Made by a program: the position numbers and the translations under genes. From CAZKAP01 sp964552195 (lineage in GTDB: Bacteria; Bacteroidota; Bacteroidia; Flavobacteriales; Flavobacteriaceae): a DNA stretch of 64,000 bases. The DNA lies in the NCBI GenBank assembly GCA_964552195.1, contig CAZKFM010000001.1, positions 434,001 to 498,000 on the forward strand, in the 5' to 3' direction. Below, piece after piece: positions 1-7,760 of this stretch; within the stretch, counting starts at the first letter, position 1; every line of letters begins with the position of its first letter. The notes below the pieces were generated by a model. That model was not told where the DNA came from. It saw nothing but the letters and a program-made list of their open reading frames with translations, and did no database searches.

Positions 1-257
1 AATCGCCCGCCCGAAGGAGCAATTCCGAGCAGCAATACCTCCGCTCCCAGGGCAAGTGCTTCCTCCAAACTTCCGACCACGGGTACCTCGGATTCCAACG
101 GGAGTACATCACCGGCCAGCTTTCCGACGTGACGACTGTCAATGATGCACACAATTTCCTGAGGGCCAAAGCGAAGTACACCATCACCCATTTTGCCATT
201 TCTCTCACCCAGGGCACCTTCCATATAGATCGCCCATTTTTTCTGCATCAGATTCAT
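1..257 (-). CDS. DUF1611 family protein, N-terminal part (cut by window edge)
   Basis: The first 85 codons of a gene that leaves the window on the left. I placed the start at the ATG at 257 (reads MNLMQKKWAIYMEG), four bases after the stop of the epimerase gene, so the two are almost certainly co-transcribed. The visible part has the look of the N-terminal Rossmann-like half of DUF1611 proteins: a stretch reading IVCIIDSRHVGKLAGD, then VPVVGSLEEALA, then LLLGIAPSGG. The P-loop half expected in this family lies outside the window. DUF1611 proteins are recurrent neighbours of dipeptide-epimerase-type enolase-superfamily enzymes. In some marine bacteria such a pair (DgcN/DgcA) has been described as a D-glutamate N-acetyltransferase plus N-acetyl-D-glutamate racemase. 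That role is inference here. Confidence 0.7.
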   Translation of the reverse strand, partial: MNLMQKKWAIYMEGALGERNGKMGDGVLRFGPQEIVCIIDSRHVGKLAGDVLPLESEVPVVGSLEEALALGAEVLLLGIAPSGGR

Positions 258-261
258 GGGT

Positions 262-1320
262 TCAGGATAAAGGTTGCGGATCCGTGTCCCCAAGAAATGC
301 CCCGTGTCCCGGGGAGGTTTCTGCCAGTACAATACCCTGTTCCAGTCTGCAGCCCACAGCGGGGTCGGGATTCAGGTTCAGGTGGGAATCGAGGTCGATA
401 TAGTCTATGATACCGCTGATTGATAAGGCGGCCGCAATGCCTATGCTGGATTCACTCATGCAGCCGATCATGGTTTTCAGGCCATGAGCACGGGCCGTAG
501 CGATAATTCGCAGGGCCTCGGATATTCCACCGCATTTCATGAGTTTAAGGTTGACCCCATCCACATGGGCTGCAAAGCCCGGTATTTGCTCGGAATACCG
601 GCAGGATTCATCGACGAAGATAGGTAGGGGGCGGTGGGGATACAGGTGCCGGAGTCCGTCTTCCTGTCCCTCTTTTAGAGGTTGTTCTATGAATTCCACG
701 CCTTTCACGGCCAGGTATTGCATCATGGAACGGGCTTCATCCACTGACCAGCCACCGTTTGCGTCCACACGCAACCTCACTTGAGGCCAGGGTTTGCAAC
801 TTTCCACAACCTGTTCGAACATGGCCTGGTCTGCCTCTATACCCTCCGTCGAGCCCAGTTTTATTTTGAGTATGCCTATACCCGTTTCGTTAAGGAGTAT
901 GGGTATACGCTCGGCGACTACCTCTGGTGGATTGATGCCGATGGTTACCGAGGTCGGGCTGCTGGGAAGCGGCAGGCCCAGTAGCTCTCGCAACGCTAAA
1001 CCGGCTTTTTTTGCCTTGTGATCCCATAATGCCATTTCCAGTCCGGCCAGTGCACAGCTGGGAACGCCCTGATCCCGTCCCCGCTGATATACTTCGAATA
1101 TGGAGATCTCGCTGTACTCGTCTTTCCAGAACGAGGATAACGCGCTTTCGCATTCTTCGGCCGTTGAAGCCCCTTCACTGTCACCGGGTATGGCTTCTCC
1201 CCAACCTGTCATACCCTCCTTCTCCCAGGCTACGTACAGGTTGGTGCTGCCTTCTCTGATACCCCTGCTGATCCGCAGAGGAAATCGCTTACGGGAGTAA
1301 ATCGATCGGAATCTGAGCAT
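262..1320 (-). CDS. Dipeptide epimerase-type enolase superfamily enzyme (L-Ala-D/L-Glu epimerase or DgcA-like racemase)
   Basis: A full-length 352-residue enolase-superfamily protein of the muconate-lactonizing subgroup. The catalytic pattern is intact: a KxK motif at 152-154 (LKIKLG), metal ligands Asp186 (DANGG), Glu212 (EQP) and Asp237 (DES), and the opposite catalytic Lys at about 259 in NLKLMKCGG. A DLD motif at 309-311 matches the acidic pair that L-Ala-D/L-Glu epimerases use to hold the substrate ammonium group. The expected role is epimerising muropeptide-derived L-Ala-D-Glu during cell-wall recycling. The DUF1611 gene four bases downstream raises the alternative of an N-acetyl-D-glutamate racemase in D-glutamate use. 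The subgroup is secure, the substrate is not. Confidence 0.85.
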   Translation of the reverse strand: MLRFRSIYSRKRFPLRISRGIREGSTNLYVAWEKEGMTGWGEAIPGDSEGASTAEECESALSSFWKDEYSEISIFEVYQRGRDQGVPSCALAGLEMALWDHKAKKAGLALRELLGLPLPSSPTSVTIGINPPEVVAERIPILLNETGIGILKIKLGSTEGIEADQAMFEQVVESCKPWPQVRLRVDANGGWSVDEARSMMQYLAVKGVEFIEQPLKEGQEDGLRHLYPHRPLPIFVDESCRYSEQIPGFAAHVDGVNLKLMKCGGISEALRIIATARAHGLKTMIGCMSESSIGIAAALSISGIIDYIDLDSHLNLNPDPAVGCRLEQGIVLAETSPGHGAFLGDTDPQPLS

Positions 1321-1358
1321 AAAGGCGCTTTTTTTTCAGGTACCCTTAGTGTAAATCT

Positions 1359-2264
1359 TTAAAGGCCGATATCCTCCAGGTTGCTGTAACTGATTTCGAT
1401 GGCATCCATCGGGCTCTGTTCGAAGGTCTGGTCCTGTTCTACGAAATAGAACTTCATACCGGACTGTTCTCTCATACCTACCAATGCTTCAAAATCAATA
1501 GTGCCGGTGCCCACCGGGGCAAAGCGCCCCAGGCTGTCCATGTCTTTGATGTGCCAGGCAACAAAGCGACCTGGGGCCTTGGAAAAGTACCTGGCCGGAT
1601 CCTGTCCGGCCCTTGTGATCCAATACAGGTCTAACTCAAATCTGACCGCCTCCGGATCCGTGTGTGCAATGAAGTAGTCCATGGGGACTACGCCATTTTC
1701 GTTGGCCATAAACTCGAAATCGTGATTGTGATAGAGCAATTGTATCCCGGCATCCTGGCACTTTTTTCCCAGTTGATTAATAATATCGGCAACCGTTTCT
1801 ACCTCGGAACTCATACCCATGCCCTTTTCCGGACTGTAGGTGAAGTGGCCCATGGGCGGAACGGGAATGACCAGATAACTGAAGCCTGCCTCTTTCGAAT
1901 CTGCGATCAAGGTGTCGGCATTATCGAGGGTAATTTCGGACATGTGGGTACTGAGGGGTTCTATGCCCAGAGAGTCGAGGTAAGTCTTGAAATCACCTGG
2001 CTCCATGCCATAGAAAAGGCCGTCCTTGTAACCGGCAGCTTCTATCGCTTTGTATCCGATACGGGCTACCTCGGCCAGGGTTCCTCTGGGGTCACGTTCC
2101 ATTTCGTCACGTACCGTATACAGGGCGAGCCCTCGGGGAATGCGTTGCTCGGAGTTCACAGCTGTTTCTTTGGGTTCATCCGTTTGTTTTTTACCTTGAT
2201 TGCAGGCGGTCAGGCCGGCAACTATGACCCCAAGGAGCAGGAGTCGCAGGGTTTTAGTGGGCAT
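1359..2264 (-). CDS. Exported sugar phosphate isomerase/epimerase-like lipoprotein (xylose isomerase-like TIM barrel)
   Basis: A 301-residue protein with an N-terminal lipoprotein signal ending in LTAC (Cys21), followed by a Ser/Thr/Lys-rich linker and an AP-endonuclease-2/xylose-isomerase-like TIM barrel from about residue 45. Family-like segments include RGTLAEVARIGYKAIEAAGY near the start, LLYHNHDFEF in the middle (the His-rich metal-binding strand), FELDLYWITRAG and VAWHIKDMD further on, and the late FYFVEQDQ strand carrying a Glu ligand. Such lipoprotein isomerases are common in Bacteroidota and are thought to handle sugars or polyols in the periplasm. The substrate cannot be read from the sequence. 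It lies 38 bases upstream of the epimerase gene on the same strand and may be co-transcribed. Confidence 0.8.
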   Translation of the reverse strand: MPTKTLRLLLLGVIVAGLTACNQGKKQTDEPKETAVNSEQRIPRGLALYTVRDEMERDPRGTLAEVARIGYKAIEAAGYKDGLFYGMEPGDFKTYLDSLGIEPLSTHMSEITLDNADTLIADSKEAGFSYLVIPVPPMGHFTYSPEKGMGMSSEVETVADIINQLGKKCQDAGIQLLYHNHDFEFMANENGVVPMDYFIAHTDPEAVRFELDLYWITRAGQDPARYFSKAPGRFVAWHIKDMDSLGRFAPVGTGTIDFEALVGMREQSGMKFYFVEQDQTFEQSPMDAIEISYSNLEDIGL

Positions 2265-2383
2265 ATTATAATGTTTTAAGTAAACCGTTGTGCGATGTAC
2301 ACGGGATAAATTTACGATTTCTGGCCGGTGACGGTGCCGGTCTCATTTGCGTTCGCTTGGTTAACTTCACGGAAAAATTCAGG

Positions 2384-2986
2384 ATGAAGATTTGTGTCTA
2401 CTGTGCCGCCAGTCCCAGTATAGACCGGAAGTACTTCGAGGCAACTGAACGCCTGGCCCGTTTGTTCGCCAAAGAAGGTGTCGAGGTTATTTTCGGCGGT
2501 GGAGCTACGGGTCTGATGGGACAGCTCGCCGATACCATGCTCGCATCTGGAGGTCGGATCAAGGGCATCATGCCCAGGTTCATGAACGAGGTCGAGTGGG
2601 CACATAAGGAGTTGGACGAGCTTGAGTTCACCGATACCATGCACGAGCGCAAGTCCCGCTTCCTAGAGGGAATTGATGGTTTGGTAGCCCTGCCCGGGGG
2701 CTCGGGTACTCTGGAGGAACTCCTGGAGGCCATTACTCTGAAGCGGTTGGGACAGTATACCAAGCCCATAGTGATTCTGAATACCGGAGGCTACTACGAT
2801 CCCCTGATAGAAATGCTGAAACGCTCCGTGGATGAAGCCTTTATGCACCCCAGGCACCTGGACATCTGGTCGGAAGTAGAGGAACCGGAAGAAGTGCTCA
2901 GGGCCATACGGGAAGCCCCGGACTGGGACTCCAACGCCATAACATTTGCCCAAAACGGGCAGGCCGTACAGCCTAAGGTAAATTAA
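2384..2986 (+). CDS. LOG family protein (TIGR00730), nucleoside-5'-monophosphate phosphoribohydrolase
   Basis: A 200-residue Rossmann-fold protein of the LOG/TIGR00730 family. These enzymes release the base from nucleoside monophosphates (cytokinin riboside 5'-monophosphate phosphoribohydrolase activity in characterised members). The N-terminal strand MKICVYCAASPSID, the glycine-rich turn FGGGATGLMG (38-46), MHERK (86-90) and the signature PGGSGTLEE (104-112) are all present. The reading frame is open further upstream to 2288, but the extra 32 residues do not match the family, so I start at the ATG at 2384. It is divergent from the isomerase lipoprotein gene. Its metabolic role in bacteria that make no cytokinin signals is not settled. 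Confidence 0.88.
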   Translation: MKICVYCAASPSIDRKYFEATERLARLFAKEGVEVIFGGGATGLMGQLADTMLASGGRIKGIMPRFMNEVEWAHKELDELEFTDTMHERKSRFLEGIDGLVALPGGSGTLEELLEAITLKRLGQYTKPIVILNTGGYYDPLIEMLKRSVDEAFMHPRHLDIWSEVEEPEEVLRAIREAPDWDSNAITFAQNGQAVQPKVN

Positions 2987-3065
2987 GCTCTCGTGATTTA
3001 TTATTGCACCGCATACCATTAACCTGCTGGAAATCGTTATACTCATTCACCGTAAAAACATAGTT

Positions 3066-3551
3066 ATGAAAATGAAGTTTCTGGGTGTATTCCTGTTTGT
3101 ATTTTGTACCTGGGCATCTGCTCAATCCATAGCCGACAATGCCATAGGACTGAGGTTTGGCGATGACGATGGACTGGATTCCTTCGGGGCCGAAGTAACC
3201 TATCAGCGCGGACTCGAAAGAACAGGGCGCAGGCTGGAGTTCAATCTTGCCTTTCGCAATGGGAGCGACTACGATGCCTTCAAAATATTGGGTATGTATC
3301 AGTGGGTAAAGCCTTTGGACGGGAATTTCCAATGGTACCTCGGTGCGGGGGGAGGACTGGGAAATGCCGATTTTGACGGGGGTAGCAATACTTCCTTCCT
3401 GATAGCTGTGGGCGATATAGGCATCGAATACGATTTCGATTTTCCGCTGCAGGTATTTCTTGACCTCAGGCCTGAAATCGGTTTTGGTTCCGGTTCTTAT
3501 GGCAGGGGGCTAGACTTCGATCTTGGGCTGGGGGCCCGGTACCAGTTCTGA
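3066..3551 (+). CDS. Small exported protein, probable outer-membrane beta-barrel
   Basis: 161 residues with a clear Sec signal peptide (MKMKFLGVFLFVFCTWASAQ). The mature part alternates polar and hydrophobic residues in short strands separated by Gly/Asp turns and ends with an aromatic residue (LGLGARYQF), typical of small outer-membrane barrels in Bacteroidota. I do not recognise a named family. It follows the LOG gene after 79 bases on the same strand and converges on the sucrose phosphorylase gene. A second ATG two codons inside could also serve as start. Confidence 0.7.
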   Translation: MKMKFLGVFLFVFCTWASAQSIADNAIGLRFGDDDGLDSFGAEVTYQRGLERTGRRLEFNLAFRNGSDYDAFKILGMYQWVKPLDGNFQWYLGAGGGLGNADFDGGSNTSFLIAVGDIGIEYDFDFPLQVFLDLRPEIGFGSGSYGRGLDFDLGLGARYQF

Positions 3552-3588
3552 TAGTTTAGGTGATCGGCCTAAGACATACTATACTTCG

Positions 3589-5052
3589 CTAAAATATCTC
3601 CAGCGATTCTTTCCCTTTCCCATGGGAAAAGCTGATCTCCGCCCGCATTTCCTCGAGGTCGATGTCAAGGAGTGACCAGTTTTGATCGCAATCCCATCTG
3701 AGGCTAATTCTGGAATCTACGGTGTCGACCAGTTGGCATTCCCCTTCGAATGAGGGGTGGGTGTTCCGAAACCTCATGAGCTTAGACAGATTTTGAACCA
3801 GAGTCGTTTCGAGTTTAGCCCGGATTTCTTCGCGTGTATAGTAATGCCGGTTGATATCCCTTCCGACTCCGGTGCGGGCGAGCAGTGTCATGTCGTTGTC
3901 ATCACCGAATAATCCTACGTAATACAGCTGTGGAATGCCGGGCAAGAAGAACTGTATGGCCCGTGCGATCAGGTATTCCTTTTCGTCCTTACCCAAGGCT
4001 TCGAAATAGGTGCAGTTCACCTGATACAGGTCAAGGTTGGAGGCGGCAGATCCCGTAGCCTTCAGGCTACGTCCCTCGTTCCGGCTATGCATGGTCTCTA
4101 CTATGCCATCGAGCACCTGGTCCGGGATAAGTCCGGGCTTTTCCCCTTCTGAGGCCACATCCACGATGCCGATTCCGTCATGGGTGTCCAGCACGGTTAC
4201 CGTATTGGTCGGCCGGATACCGATCCATTTTTTCAAGTTACTGGCATTACGGTTATACAAGCAGTCCAGGACCAGCACAGGCAGGGCGAAATCATAAACG
4301 TAGCCCACTCGGGAAGCGATCTCGATCTGGGTCTGATAATGGGAATGTATTTCGACCAGTACCTCCATGCCCCGTCTCCGGGCCTTCTCTTCGAAGTCGG
4401 CTATGAATTCGAAAGTCTCATCAATCATAAAACAGGAAGTTCCCTGCTTCTTTATCGCATAACCCGCTGCATCGAGTCGGATCATTCGTATACCTGCCCG
4501 TTCATAGGTATCGAGTATGGATTCCAGGTACAGACTTCCTGCCCGGCTATTTACATCGATATCGACCTGGTTGGAGGTGAATGTGGTCCAGATCAGCCGT
4601 TGTTTACCGTCCTTTAGGCGAAATCTCGTAACGGGAAAACCCGGTCGGGGACGGTATATATTGAGCAGGTCCTCTCCGGAGGCACCCTCGGGAAACACCT
4701 GGTCAAAGGTCAGGAAGAGGGAGCTGAATTCCGAGGCCTCGCCCTTTTCCAGATAGTCTGTGAACTGATGCGACTGGGCCGACATATGGTTTACGATAAC
4801 ATCCCCCATCAGGACGAAATCCTGGCTGAGCAAATGAATATCCTCCCAATCGCCCAGCCGGGGATCTACCCGGGTGTGATCAATGGGGTCAAAACCGGTG
4901 TCCGCTCCGTCTATGGGGTCGAAGAAGGGCAATAGATGAAGCCCGCCGAACAGGCCGTTGAGCTCGGTCTGCAACAGAGTTTGCAGTTCCTTCAAGGTGG
5001 GAGTGCCCATGCGGTCGGCATAGGTAATCAGCTGTATGCTGTTCATTTTCAT
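3589..5052 (-). CDS. Sucrose phosphorylase (glycoside hydrolase family 13, subfamily 18)
   Basis: 487 residues resembling bifidobacterial sucrose phosphorylase over the whole length as I remember that sequence. It would reversibly convert sucrose and phosphate to alpha-glucose 1-phosphate and fructose in the cytoplasm; there is no signal peptide. The start MNSIQLITYADRMG and the segment DGADTGFDPIDHT are characteristic. The nucleophile is Asp194 (IRLDAAGY), the acid/base Glu234 (VEIHSHY) and the transition-state stabiliser Asp292 (LDTHDG). Acceptor-site residues of true sucrose phosphorylases are also kept: YRPRPG at 133-138 and SNLDLYQ at 338-344. Related GH13_18 enzymes act on glucosylglycerol or glucosylglycerate, but these motifs favour sucrose. 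No sucrose transporter, fructokinase or regulator lies next to it. Confidence 0.85.
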   Translation of the reverse strand: MKMNSIQLITYADRMGTPTLKELQTLLQTELNGLFGGLHLLPFFDPIDGADTGFDPIDHTRVDPRLGDWEDIHLLSQDFVLMGDVIVNHMSAQSHQFTDYLEKGEASEFSSLFLTFDQVFPEGASGEDLLNIYRPRPGFPVTRFRLKDGKQRLIWTTFTSNQVDIDVNSRAGSLYLESILDTYERAGIRMIRLDAAGYAIKKQGTSCFMIDETFEFIADFEEKARRRGMEVLVEIHSHYQTQIEIASRVGYVYDFALPVLVLDCLYNRNASNLKKWIGIRPTNTVTVLDTHDGIGIVDVASEGEKPGLIPDQVLDGIVETMHSRNEGRSLKATGSAASNLDLYQVNCTYFEALGKDEKEYLIARAIQFFLPGIPQLYYVGLFGDDNDMTLLARTGVGRDINRHYYTREEIRAKLETTLVQNLSKLMRFRNTHPSFEGECQLVDTVDSRISLRWDCDQNWSLLDIDLEEMRAEISFSHGKGKESLEIF

Positions 5053-5114
5053 GATCCAGATCGTTTGAATTAGGAAGGCTCCACAAATGTATTCCTTTGG
5101 AAGAGATGTCCGGA

Positions 5115-5944
5115 CTATTTCAGGTTGACCTCTTCGACGATATCGTGGGTCACCTTGTCGATTTTCTCGAGCAGGGAGGGAAAGAGCGATAGCAACTCGA
5201 GCTTTTTGTCCGGATCCTTTTCTTTCTCAATGGCGGTCACCAGCATAACCAAGGTGGTCAGGGGTTCCCGCAGCAGGTGATTCTGGAAGAAAGCAATGTG
5301 TTCCAGTTTGCGGTTCTGGACTTTCAGCTGCTCCAACCTGTGGGAAAGGTCCCGGGTTAGCGGATAGATCAGGTATTTGAATTCGAAATAAAGTGCACCA
5401 AGTGAAATAGCGGCCAATATGAGTTCCATAACGATCAGGAACATAAGCTTGCCAGTTGCATCTTTTTCCAACTCGTTGACGACGAATTCCATGCCCTTGA
5501 GAAAATCGGCCTGCTTGGGATCGATGACCCCGTGGTCCACCCGGGGCCGGTTCTTCCGGTTTACCGCTATGCGGTGATTGTATTCGATGAAGTAGGTGAG
5601 ATCCTCGAGATGCCTGCGTGCCGGGCGGTTCTTGATTGCATGTATCCCAGGTCTTCGTTTCCGTAAAGCAGGGCGTAATGACCCTCTTTCCATACATTGC
5701 TTACCGATAAGATCGAATCATGGCCTGGTATGGTGGAGTCCCTGTAGCTGTAGTAATACAGGTTAAACTTCTGACTGAGCGTCCTCTGGCGACCGGCAAT
5801 ATTAATCACCCGGGCATCGTCTTCTTTTCGGCTCAGAGAGAATTGAATGAAGGCCTGATTCAATAGCAGCAATGAGGCCAGTAAGGCCAGATAAATGGTG
5901 TACTTGCGTCGAATGCCGGTTTTACGGCTCCATATGTGGGACAA
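5115..5944 (-). pseudogene. Frameshifted sensor: PilJ-type N-terminal domain plus DHp-like region, no ATPase domain
   Basis: One gene split over two frames. The first frame (from the ATG at 5944) gives a membrane anchor (IYLALLASLLLLNQAFIQF), then ARVINIAGRQRTLSQKFN, the signature of type IV pilus methyl-accepting chemotaxis (PilJ-type) sensor domains. It stays sensible to about 5640 (NEDLGYM). From there the second frame continues with IKNRPARRHLEDLTYFIEYN, a second membrane segment (LMFLIVMELILAAISLGALYF), a coiled coil and an H-box-like NHLLREPL, stopping at 5115. Restoring the frame needs one extra base near 5635-5645. The protein ends after the DHp-like helices, so even when repaired it lacks a HATPase_c domain. 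It may be a real mutation or a sequencing error. It follows the response regulator by 42 bases. Confidence 0.75.
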
Positions 5945-5986
5945 CGTTCCGATTGTACTTACAGTGGTTTAGTCCCATACAGTGTT

Positions 5987-6415
5987 CTATAAAATGTCCA
6001 AGTCAACCTGCCTGGAGCACTGTTCCTTGATCAAATTAATTTCTGATTCGGTAAGCGGCTTGGGCAGGTACCCCTTTACCTCTTTAAAATTCAGGCTCCT
6101 TTGCATATCCCTGGGGTCGATCGAGGAGGTGAGTATAAATACCCGGATGTCCTTTCGGAATTCCTCCGGCAGAGTTTTGTATTGATCCAGAAAATGCCAC
6201 GCATTCATTTGTGGCATGTTGATATCCAGTAAGATGATCTCCGGGGCGTTTATATGTCCGTTCATCGCCTGGGCGAGATAGGTGAGGGTGTTTTTGGCAT
6301 CCTGAAAATCCCGTATGGGACCCGCCAGACCTTCTTCTTTGAGTATGATCTTCGCACAGGTTCGAAAAATGGCATCATCATCGACCAACCAGACTTCGTC
6401 CAGGTATTCTTTCAT
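5987..6415 (-). CDS. Single-domain response regulator (receiver)
   Basis: About 142 residues forming one CheY-like receiver and nothing else. The acidic pair is in VWLVDDDAIF, the phosphoacceptor Asp in IILLDINMPQMN, the switch Ser/Thr in VFILTSS and the conserved Lys in GYLPKPL. I start at the ATG at 6415 (MKEYLDEVWLVDDD), which fits the domain; the frame is open 20 codons further upstream without domain content. With no output domain it probably works by protein-protein contact. The PilJ-type sensor gene lies 42 bases downstream, so the two were presumably partners, although that sensor is frameshifted and has no visible kinase domain. Confidence 0.88.
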   Translation of the reverse strand: MKEYLDEVWLVDDDAIFRTCAKIILKEEGLAGPIRDFQDAKNTLTYLAQAMNGHINAPEIILLDINMPQMNAWHFLDQYKTLPEEFRKDIRVFILTSSIDPRDMQRSLNFKEVKGYLPKPLTESEINLIKEQCSRQVDLDIL

Positions 6416-6592
6416 AGCTAGTTGGGTTAATTCCCAGTTTAATGCTCCTAACGGTGCTATGGATTTATTCGGCATCCACGAATGAGCCCTTAGAGATAAT
6501 AACTGAAAAATAAGTGCTGTGGTATGTGAAAAAGAAATTTTATCGCTTATTCCAAAAAGAAAACCACTGTGGTATAAAGACAGAGAATCTAG

Positions 6593-7663
6593 TCACCGGG
6601 AAGTATCTGCATTTCTGCTTCCTTCGAAGCTGACCCGGGTCCTCGGAAGCTGGGCCGGATAGTTTTTCTGAAGGAAAGCGATCATCCGCTCTCGTACCAA
6701 AACCCGAAGGTCGAATGCTGTCCCCGAATCTTTGGCACTGACCATCAATCGGATTTCCAGGGTGTCAGGTCGGGCATCAGTAACCTGTACCAACGCTGCG
6801 CGGCCATCCCAGAGTTCTGTGGATTCCACAATACGGCGAAGCTCGGCCCGCATCGCTTCCACATCCATGGTGTAATCCGTGTATATGAATACGGTGCCCA
6901 ACAGGTCCGAAGAGGTCTTGGTCCAGTTCTGAAAAGGCTGTTCGATGAAGTAGGTGGTGGGAAGCACCATCCTCCTCTGATCCCAGATTCGCACTACGAT
7001 GTAGGTCAGCGTCATTTCCTCCACGCGGCCCCATTCGCCTTCCACAATCACGACATCATCCAGTTTTATGGGTTGGGCAATGGCGATCTGTATACCGGCC
7101 AGAATGGTGGCTATGAGCTTCTGGGCCGAAAAGCCCAGTATGATACCCGCCACACCGGCCGTGGTAAACAGGCTGATGCCTAATTGCCTGATTTCTTCGA
7201 AAGTCATTAGAGCCAGGCCCATGGCCGTGATAACTACCAAAAACACAACGATTCGTTCAAGTAAATTGATTTGGGTATGAATGGCTCTGGCCCGGATATT
7301 ATCCTCACCTTCCAGGCTGTAGTTCAGCAGGATGAGGTTTTTGATCATCTTGAGTATGGAAAGGAAGAGCCAGGTGATACCCAAAATAAAAAGTAGTGTA
7401 GCCGCTTTACCTTTAATGTTTTGGTATTCGTGGAGATTGAGCATCTCGTCGAAAATCCGGAGCTGAAAAAGGGTGGCGATAAAGATGATAAAAATAGGGA
7501 GGGTCACTCGCCGGAAAACACGCCGCGTAGTATTGAACTTTTTGTGCTTCCAGCTTCTTTTGAAGATCAGGACTATGACCGAATACAAAACAACGAAACC
7601 CAGTGCAACGGTCAGTATGGCGATCCTATCCTCGCTGGTGAGTTCTTGTAACCATTTTTCCAT
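6593..7663 (-). CDS. MscS family mechanosensitive ion channel
   Basis: 356 residues. There are about five hydrophobic segments: roughly 15-35, 50-68, 86-108, 130-152 and 160-190. The last has the Gly/Ala-rich pore-helix character (TTAGVAGIILGFSAQKLI), then the MscS beta domain begins with PIKLDDVVIVEGEWGRVEEM and YIVVRIWDQRRMVLPTTYF. A C-terminal alpha/beta region completes the cytoplasmic cage. It would be an inner-membrane channel that releases solutes on hypo-osmotic shock, though some Bacteroidota members are only loosely characterised. It stands alone between the response regulator and the Kelch gene. Confidence 0.88.
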   Translation of the reverse strand: MEKWLQELTSEDRIAILTVALGFVVLYSVIVLIFKRSWKHKKFNTTRRVFRRVTLPIFIIFIATLFQLRIFDEMLNLHEYQNIKGKAATLLFILGITWLFLSILKMIKNLILLNYSLEGEDNIRARAIHTQINLLERIVVFLVVITAMGLALMTFEEIRQLGISLFTTAGVAGIILGFSAQKLIATILAGIQIAIAQPIKLDDVVIVEGEWGRVEEMTLTYIVVRIWDQRRMVLPTTYFIEQPFQNWTKTSSDLLGTVFIYTDYTMDVEAMRAELRRIVESTELWDGRAALVQVTDARPDTLEIRLMVSAKDSGTAFDLRVLVRERMIAFLQKNYPAQLPRTRVSFEGSRNADTSR

Positions 7664-7760
7664 AGTCCGAATGCGTTTGCCAACAAATTAAGGCATAAAT
7701 ACGGTACTGTGAAATCGACTCAATTCTGGCATTTCCATCCGGAAGGGCGCAATGCCGAAC

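Noticed and set aside
1662..2279. A 205-codon plus-strand frame opposite the sugar-isomerase lipoprotein
   Set aside because: The minus-strand protein has a lipobox and TIM-barrel motifs; the plus-strand frame has neither signal nor domain.
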